From positions 1,488,001 through 1,552,000 of the forward strand of contig NZ_JAVDXU010000001.1 of NCBI RefSeq assembly GCF_031458095.1: a stretch of 64,000 bases of DNA. Reading direction: 5' to 3'. The stretch's first letter is position 1. Every line of letters starts with the position of its first letter. The position numbers were made by a program, and so were the translations under genes. The stretch is from Pelomonas saccharophila_A. Its GTDB lineage: Bacteria; Pseudomonadota; Gammaproteobacteria; Burkholderiales; Burkholderiaceae_C. The notes below the pieces were generated by a model, which saw nothing but the letters and a program-made list of their open reading frames with translations, was not told the DNA's origin and made no database searches. Positions 59,065 through 64,000 of this stretch are shown here, piece after piece.

Positions 59065-60155
59065 CAAACGTGCCAGGCGGCGTAGGCCTCTTCCTCGCTG
59101 TCGAAGCCCTTGGCCTGGGCAGCCTGGTGAAGCATCACGTCGCGATAGAAGCCCAGGGTGCGGGCGACCGCATTGGAGCGATCGTAGGCTGCCGTCGCAT
59201 AGGCCACGCTGCGCTGCTGCGGCAGCAGGGGGCGCAGGCGCCCCAGTTCTTCGGCGATGGCATGACCCAGGGCGTGGGCGTCGCCCACCGGCACCAGGCG
59301 CGCCGGCTGGCCGGCCAGCATTTCCTGCGGACCCTGGGTGGCGCTGGACAGCACCGGCCGGCCGGCGCGCATGGCCTCCAGGATGGCCAGCGGGAAGGCT
59401 TCCTCGCGCGACGGCGACACGAAGAGGTCAAAGGATTTCAGGCACTGGTCGACGTCGCCGCGGAAACCCAGCAGGCGCACGCGCGCATCGCCGGCCGCCA
59501 GCTCCTTCAGCGCGGCCTCGTCTGGACCTTCGCCCAGGATGGCCAGCACCGCGTCGGCCGGTGCATGGGCCTTGAAGCCGGCAATCAGCAGGTCCATGCC
59601 CTTGCTGCGGTGCAAGCGTCCGACGCTGCCGACCAGCAATTGCTGCGGCGCCAGGCCGAGTTCGGCGCGCAGGTCGGTGTGACGGGCCGCGGCCGCGGCG
59701 TCGCGCTCGGGCGCCCAGTTGTAGATGACGCTGGCCAGGGCGCCGCCCTGCGGCAGGCTCTCATGCTGGGCGCGGTTCACGCAGACCAGGCCGTCCAGGC
59801 GGGCATGGTGGTGGGCCTTATAGCCCACGTGCAGGGTGCCGATGCGCGCCGCGGACCGGGCATGGGCCACCGCCTTGCAGGCCGGGCCGAGATGGCCGTG
59901 GCAGATGTCGGCGCCCAGGCGACGCGCGAGGGCGGCGACACGCCAGCCACGCAGCAGCGGCAGCTTCAAGCCATGAAAACCAACACCCGACGCGAGAGCG
60001 CCAGACACGGCCGAACCGGCCGAGCCGATGACGTGGACGCGATGGCCCAACGCAGCCTGGGCGTTGGCGAGATCGATGCAATGCCGCTCACCGCCCGCGA
60101 TACGGGACGAAAACACGACATGAACCAGGGTCAACGGTTCGAAGGGCGGAGGCAT
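59064..60155 (-). CDS. Glycosyltransferase family 4 protein
   Basis: 363-residue GT-B glycosyltransferase. N-terminal LVHVVFSSRIAGGERHCIDL and GHRVHVIGSAGSAV; C-terminal sugar-nucleotide domain with SVGRLHRSKGMDLLIAGFKA, FVSPSREEAFPLAILEAMRA and GRPVLSSATQGPQEML, the EX7E-type acidic motif. Such enzymes add hexoses to LPS, capsule or proteins. It is translationally coupled to the transferase-like gene. Its leader is the 60156-60502 stretch. Confidence 0.93.
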   Translation of the reverse strand: MPPPFEPLTLVHVVFSSRIAGGERHCIDLANAQAALGHRVHVIGSAGSAVSGALASGVGFHGLKLPLLRGWRVAALARRLGADICHGHLGPACKAVAHARSAARIGTLHVGYKAHHHARLDGLVCVNRAQHESLPQGGALASVIYNWAPERDAAAAARHTDLRAELGLAPQQLLVGSVGRLHRSKGMDLLIAGFKAHAPADAVLAILGEGPDEAALKELAAGDARVRLLGFRGDVDQCLKSFDLFVSPSREEAFPLAILEAMRAGRPVLSSATQGPQEMLAGQPARLVPVGDAHALGHAIAEELGRLRPLLPQQRSVAYATAAYDRSNAVARTLGFYRDVMLHQAAQAKGFDSEEEAYAAWHV

Positions 60156-60502
60156 GGCAGGTCTTGCAAACGGATGCAGCTCGGATCAGTACGCAAAACT
60201 TTACCGAGAGACACATTCAGAAACCTGTCATGAACCCCTCCGATTCGGGGTCTGAGTGCACCGAAAATTCCGTCAAACGCCCTCAAACGCCGTGAAATTC
60301 GGGAATACGTGAACTACTTCCGTCCACATCGCCGATCCGCAGTGCGATCGACGCGTCGATGACTTTCAGGGATCGGGATTGACAGGATGTCACGTCAGCG
60401 AGGCCGAAGCTGAGCACGAGCTTGCAGGAGGCTCAAAGCAAGATGCCCGATCCATCGGTCGGGCATGGGCGGCGGCGGCTGGCCGCCGGCGATGTCGCGG
60501 GT
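60156..60502. other. Non-coding region with direct repeat and terminator
   Basis: No gene is seen. It holds tandem TCAAACGCC copies (60273-60281 and 60283-60291), flanked by an imperfect CCGAA/TTCGG pair, and a small hairpin with arms ACCCC (60234-60238) and GGGGT (60247-60251). A minus-strand terminator follows the gene at 60503. Confidence 0.5.
60443..60466 (-). terminator. Hairpin downstream of the repeat-containing secreted protein
   Basis: Arms ATGCCCGA (60443-60450) and TCGGGCAT (60459-60466) with an 8-base loop. On the minus strand a weak T-rich stretch (CTTGCTTT) follows. It lies about 40 bases beyond the stop of the gene at 60503. Confidence 0.5.
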
Positions 60503-60901
60503 TCAGCGCATCTTGCTGATCCACTCGTTCCGCTGCTCGTCGTAGCGGTACATCATCAGGAAGCGCAGCGTCTCCATATTGACCTGCTCGCGCGTCAGCG
60601 TGCTCATGTCGCGGGGCGCCTTGACCGGCACCCAGGTGCCGACGGTGTCGTCGTAGACGTTCATGCGCAGGAACTGGTCGCGCATGGCGATGACCTCGGC
60701 GCGCGACATGACGCCCTTGGGCGGCTCCATGCCGGACTTCAGCACCCACATGCCGGTCAGTTCGTCCCAGCGCATCAGGGCCAGGAAGGCGTCGCGCTCC
60801 ATCTTGACCTGTTCGCGGGTCAGGCTCTGGGCCTGGGCGGGCACGGTGAAGGCGACGAGGGTGACGGACAGCAATACGGGCAGCAGGGAAAGACGGTTCA
60901 T
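60503..60901 (-). CDS. Secreted protein of three short repeats
   Basis: 132-residue protein with a signal peptide (LLPVLLSVTLVAFTVPAQAQ). The mature part is three degenerate repeats of about 30-45 residues: LTREQVKMERDAFL ... MRWDELTGMWV, MSRAEVIAMRDQFL ... VYDDTVGTWV and LTREQVNMETLRFL ... YRYDEQRNEWI. No family was recognised beyond a loose likeness to small Burkholderiales exported proteins. The ATG at 60901 starts the signal peptide. It lies between a glycosyltransferase and flgI. Confidence 0.75.
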   Translation of the reverse strand: MNRLSLLPVLLSVTLVAFTVPAQAQSLTREQVKMERDAFLALMRWDELTGMWVLKSGMEPPKGVMSRAEVIAMRDQFLRMNVYDDTVGTWVPVKAPRDMSTLTREQVNMETLRFLMMYRYDEQRNEWISKMR

Positions 60902-61116
60902 TTCGGTCTCCAAAAATAGAAGGATGGGCAAAGTTCGCTGTGCTGCCTGGGCGCCTCAGTCCTCACAGGTGCTCTGTGGTCGGGCGAGGCGGCCCCGCCT
61001 TACAGCGTGAAAAATCCCCGCCCGGCAGCGCGGCACGACCGGTGGTTGGGAAAAGCAGGGCCGTCCGCGTCCTTTTCGGTGGCTTCGCGGGCTCAAGCGT
61101 CCGCAGAATCTGCCGA

Positions 61117-62220
61117 GTGAAGTACCTGAAAGTCCTCCTTCTGAGCCTGGCCGTCGTGCTGGCGCCCTTCTCCCATGCCACGCGCATCAAGGAAGTGGCG
61201 TCGGTGGCCGGGGTGCGTTCCAACCCGCTGACGGGCTATGGCCTGGTCGTCGGCCTGGACGGCACGGGTGACCAGACCACGCAGGCCCCCTTCACCGGCC
61301 AGAGCCTGACGGCCATGCTGCAGCAGTTCGGCGTGCTGCTGCCCCAGGGCGTGACCATGCAGCCGCGCAACATCGCCGCCGTCATGGTGACGGCCTCGCT
61401 GCCGCCCTTCGCCCAGCCCGGCCAGCAGCTGGACATCAATGTCTCCTCCATCGGCAACGCCAAGAGCCTGCGCGGCGGCACGCTGATCGCGACGCCCCTG
61501 CGCGGCGCCGATGGCCAGATCTATGCGATCGCCCAGGGCAACCTGGTCGTCGGTGGCGCCGGCGCCTCGGCCGGCGGCTCCAAGGTGCAGATCAACCACC
61601 TCAGCGCCGGCCGCATCCCGGCGGGCGCCCTCGTCGAGCGCTCGGTGCCGACGCCCCTCTCGCAGGGATCGGACAGCCTGCAATTCGACCTCAACAGCAG
61701 CGACTTCGCCACCGCCCGCGCCGTCGCCCAGGCCATCAACAAGGCCAAGGGCGCCGGCACCGCACAGGCCCTGGATGGCCGCGTCGTGCGCGTGAAGGCC
61801 CCCAGCACCCCGGACGAGCGCGTCGCCTTCCTGGCCGATGTCGAGAACCTCGACGTCAGCATGGCCGCGCCGGCCGCCCGCATCGTCATCAACGCCCGCA
61901 CCGGCTCCGTCGTCATGAACCAGGCCGTCACGCTGCAAGCCTGCGCCGTGGCCCATGGCAGCCTGTCGGTGACCATCAGCTCCACGCCCATCATCAGCCA
62001 GCCCAATGCGCTGTCTGGCGGCCAGACGACGGTGGCCGAGAAGGCCGACATCTCCATCCGCCAGGAACCCGGCAGCCTCATCCAGCTGGCCGCCGGTGCG
62101 CGCCTGTCGGACGTCGTCAAGGCGCTGAACTCCCTTGGCGCCACGCCCCAGGATCTGCTCGCCATCCTGCAGGCCATGAAGAGTGCGGGCGCGCTGAATG
62201 CCGAGCTCGAGGTAATCTGA
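61117..62220 (+). CDS. flgI: Flagellar P-ring protein FlgI
   Basis: Periplasmic P-ring subunit surrounding the rod. 367 residues. A signal peptide (KYLKVLLLSLAVVLAPFSHA) ends before TRIKEVASVAGVRSNPLTGY, the start of the mature protein. Other motifs: GLVVGLDGTGDQTTQAPFTG, GGTLIATPLRGADGQIYAIA and the C-terminal SLGATPQDLLAILQAMKSAG. The start is GTG at 61117; the frame upstream is not signal-like. It is separated from flgH by 4.3 kb of minus-strand genes. Confidence 0.96.
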   Translation: MKYLKVLLLSLAVVLAPFSHATRIKEVASVAGVRSNPLTGYGLVVGLDGTGDQTTQAPFTGQSLTAMLQQFGVLLPQGVTMQPRNIAAVMVTASLPPFAQPGQQLDINVSSIGNAKSLRGGTLIATPLRGADGQIYAIAQGNLVVGGAGASAGGSKVQINHLSAGRIPAGALVERSVPTPLSQGSDSLQFDLNSSDFATARAVAQAINKAKGAGTAQALDGRVVRVKAPSTPDERVAFLADVENLDVSMAAPAARIVINARTGSVVMNQAVTLQACAVAHGSLSVTISSTPIISQPNALSGGQTTVAEKADISIRQEPGSLIQLAAGARLSDVVKALNSLGATPQDLLAILQAMKSAGALNAELEVI

Positions 62221-63101
62221 TGGCCTCCACCTTCCAGTCCATATCCGGCCAGAGCCTCGGGGGCGCCGATGCCCTGAATTCGCTCAAGGCCCAGGCCTCG
62301 CGCGACCCCAAGGCCACGATCCGCGAGACGGCCAAGCAGTTCGAATCGCTCTTCATGCAGGAAGTCATGAAGAGCATGCGCGCTTCCACGCTGTCCAGCG
62401 GCATGCTGGACAACAACGCAACCCAGCTCGGCACCGAGATGCTGGACACCCAGTTCGCCGGCAAGATGAGCGGCCTGCCGGGCGGCCTGTCCGAGGCCAT
62501 CACGCGCCAGCTGCAGCGCCAGATGGGCATCCAGGACCTGTCACCCGAGAACATCCGCAAGAACAGCCAGACGACGCTGGCCCAGGCCCTGCCGGCCCTG
62601 GCCACCAAAGGCATTCCCAACCACGTGCAGGGCTTCATCCAGAAGCACGACGCCGCCGCCCGTGCCGCTTCGGCCGCCACCGGCATCCCGGCCAGCTTCA
62701 TGGTCGCCCAGGCCGCCCACGAGAGCGGCTGGGGCAAGCGCGAGATCACGGGTGCCGATGGCACGCCTTCGCACAATGTCTTCGGCATCAAGGCCACGCC
62801 CGGCTGGACCGGCAAGACCGTCGACGTGAAGACCACCGAGGTCATCAATGGCCAGGCCGTCAAGGTGACGGCCAAGTTTCGCGCCTACGGCAGCTATGAC
62901 GAGGCCTTCAAGGACTACGCCAGGCTGATCAGCAGCAACGACCGCTATGCCAAGGTCGTGGCGCAGGCCCAGAACGGCAACGCCGCCGGCTTCGCCCGCG
63001 GCCTGCAGCAGGCCGGCTACGCCACCGACCCGGCCTATGCCGAGAAGCTGGCGAAGACCATCCACACCACCCAACGCGTGCAAAGCACGCTGATGGCCTG
63101 A
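62220..63101 (+). CDS. flgJ: Flagellar rod assembly protein/muramidase FlgJ
   Basis: Rod cap plus peptidoglycan hydrolase, allowing the rod through the wall. 293 residues. The N-terminal rod-binding domain has AKQFESLFMQEVMKSMRAST, then a linker, and the C-terminal glucosaminidase domain has FMVAQAAHESGWGKREITGA with the catalytic Glu, and AYGSYDEAFKDYARLISSND. The ATG overlaps the flgI stop (TGATG). Its TGA is followed at once by repeat copy C. Confidence 0.96.
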   Translation: MASTFQSISGQSLGGADALNSLKAQASRDPKATIRETAKQFESLFMQEVMKSMRASTLSSGMLDNNATQLGTEMLDTQFAGKMSGLPGGLSEAITRQLQRQMGIQDLSPENIRKNSQTTLAQALPALATKGIPNHVQGFIQKHDAAARAASAATGIPASFMVAQAAHESGWGKREITGADGTPSHNVFGIKATPGWTGKTVDVKTTEVINGQAVKVTAKFRAYGSYDEAFKDYARLISSNDRYAKVVAQAQNGNAAGFARGLQQAGYATDPAYAEKLAKTIHTTQRVQSTLMA

Positions 63102-63227
63102 CATGAAGCCCCTCGCCCAAGAAGAATCTTGGTCGGTCCCCCGCGGGGACGGCGATGCTTGCCGGATCGACCGGCAAGCACATCGCCCGCGCGGGCCGGC
63201 TAGGGAGCGGCCCGGCGCTCGGCCCGC
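63102..63227. repeat. Structured intergenic repeat, copy C (reverse orientation)
   Basis: It starts right after the flgJ stop. Read on the minus strand it holds the 37-base block (63191-63227) identical to copy B, a hairpin with arms GCTTGCCGG (63157-63165) and CCGGCAAGC (63171-63179), the GTCCCCGCGGGGG block, CAAGA/TCTTG arms and the terminal GAGGGGCTTC. Arm bases differ from copy B at paired positions, keeping pairing. It separates flgJ from flgK. Confidence 0.85.
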
Positions 63228-63274
63228 AAATCTGATGCACCGCAACTGCCGCGTGCGCGGAACGGAGAACTGAG

Positions 63275-64000
63275 ATGGCTGGCTTGCTCACCCTCGGCGC
63301 CCGCGCAATGTTCGCCAACCAGGCGGCATTGCAGACCATTGGCCAGAACATCGCCAACGCCAACACGCCGGGCTATTCGCGCCAGTCCGTCGTGCTGACG
63401 ACCTCGCCTGGCCAATACACCGGCGCCGGTTTCTTCGGCAAGGGCGTTGACGTGCAAACCGTCGTGCGCTCGCACAACGACTTTCTGACCAAGGAAGCCG
63501 CCAGCTCCAAGGCCACGGCCATGGCCGACTCCACCCGCGCCGAGCAGCTGGCGCGCATGGAAAAGATCTTCCCGCCCGGCACCGAAGGCCTGGGCTATGC
63601 GGCCAGCCAGTTCCTGAACTCCATGGTCGACGTGGCCAGCCGCCCCAACGATCCCTCGGCCCGCCAGGTGGCCCTGGGCCGCGCCAACGAGCTGGCGGTG
63701 CGCTTCTCCAATGCCGGCCAGCAGATCACCGACCTGCAGTCCGGCGTCGTCAGCGACCTCAAGGCCCATGTCGTCGTCGTCAACCAGCTGGCCCAGCAGA
63801 TCGCCAACATCAACGACCAGATCTCCAAGACGCGCGGCAGCGGCCACACACCCAACGACCTGCTCGACCAGCGCGAGCGCCTGATCTCCCAGCTCGGCGA
63901 GCACGTGGCCGTCACGACCCTGGCGGCCGACGACGACACCGTCGGCGTCTTCATCGGCGGCGGCCAGCGCCTGGTGCTCGGCAACCAGGCCTCGACGCTG
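63275..64000 (+). CDS. flgK: Flagellar hook-associated protein FlgK (5' part, continues beyond window)
   Basis: First hook-filament junction protein, exported with FlgN's help. 242 codons are seen before the window ends; whole FlgK proteins are usually 550-650 residues. N-terminal ARAMFANQAALQTIGQNIAN and ANTPGYSRQSVVLTTSPGQY are diagnostic, followed by GKGVDVQTVVRSHNDFLTKE and QQIANINDQISKTRGSGHTP. GGAG lies before the ATG at 63275. It is preceded by repeat copy C, 48 bases away. Confidence 0.96.
   Translation, partial: MAGLLTLGARAMFANQAALQTIGQNIANANTPGYSRQSVVLTTSPGQYTGAGFFGKGVDVQTVVRSHNDFLTKEAASSKATAMADSTRAEQLARMEKIFPPGTEGLGYAASQFLNSMVDVASRPNDPSARQVALGRANELAVRFSNAGQQITDLQSGVVSDLKAHVVVVNQLAQQIANINDQISKTRGSGHTPNDLLDQRERLISQLGEHVAVTTLAADDDTVGVFIGGGQRLVLGNQASTL

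Noticed and set aside
60902..61116. GGCACG near 61050 upstream of flgI as a sigma-54 -24 element
   Set aside because: The matching -12 GC is missing at the required distance.

Overview
The window is high-GC DNA from a betaproteobacterium of the order Burkholderiales. The gene neighbourhoods (yebC-purD-hemF-nadD-rsfS-rlmH-maf-rng, minC-minD-minE, DUF3460-scpA) and several small order-specific hypothetical proteins fit the Roseateles/Rubrivivax/Leptothrix group. The genus call is an inference; no rRNA or tRNA gene is present to test it. Genes are tightly packed, often with 1-10 base overlaps, and nearly every long open frame on the opposite strand is a GC-driven shadow.

Layout. 1-1193: the start of tolB, cut by the window edge. 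1485-8999: a nine-gene minus-strand housekeeping operon (yebC, purD, acyltransferase, hemF, nadD, rsfS, rlmH, maf, rng). 9269-13857: a DUF853 ATPase, a LytS/LytR-type two-component pair, and a small basic protein behind a striking palindrome. 13914-19867: glnS, two orphan periplasmic binding proteins, small hypotheticals and dbpA. 19868-24296: a gene-poor stretch with an orphan LacI-type operator, then lacI, yciH and a DPP-IV-like peptidase. 24306-30953: rhodanese, a frameshifted ftrA-like regulator, a winged-helix/ATPase regulator, and a hemerythrin/1-Cys peroxiredoxin/DUF899 group that looks stress-related. 30950-38400: dusC, YgjP-like peptidase, lumazine synthase under an FMN riboswitch, ferredoxin, serine hydrolase, a second acyltransferase, VF530 and minCDE. 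38401-38981: a non-coding region with several DnaA-box-like 9-mers. 38982-49882: metG, a SulP transporter, scpA, DUF808, MaoC, a Kef K+-efflux/sirtuin operon, and small proteins. 49999-64000: the flagellar cluster flgN-flgM-flgA (minus) and flgBCDEFGH, flgIJK (plus). Its hook-basal-body series is interrupted between flgH and flgI by four minus-strand genes: an M20 amidohydrolase, two glycan-related genes and a repeat-containing secreted protein.

The signal least explained by ordinary annotation is a family of structured intergenic repeats (about 1262-1487, 33503-33707 and 63102-63227, with a shorter relative at 3639-3706). They sit flush against stop codons, share a 37-base block identical in two copies, and contain a hairpin whose two arms change together between copies. 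The short relative lies inside the 5' end of maf and appears to be translated. Other points of interest are the long Ala/Lys/Pro tail on RsfS, the LacI operator with no evident target gene, and tandem GTTNAAC heptamers between a winged-helix regulator and the hemerythrin gene. I see no CRISPR array, insertion sequence, prophage or clearly novel multi-gene defence system.
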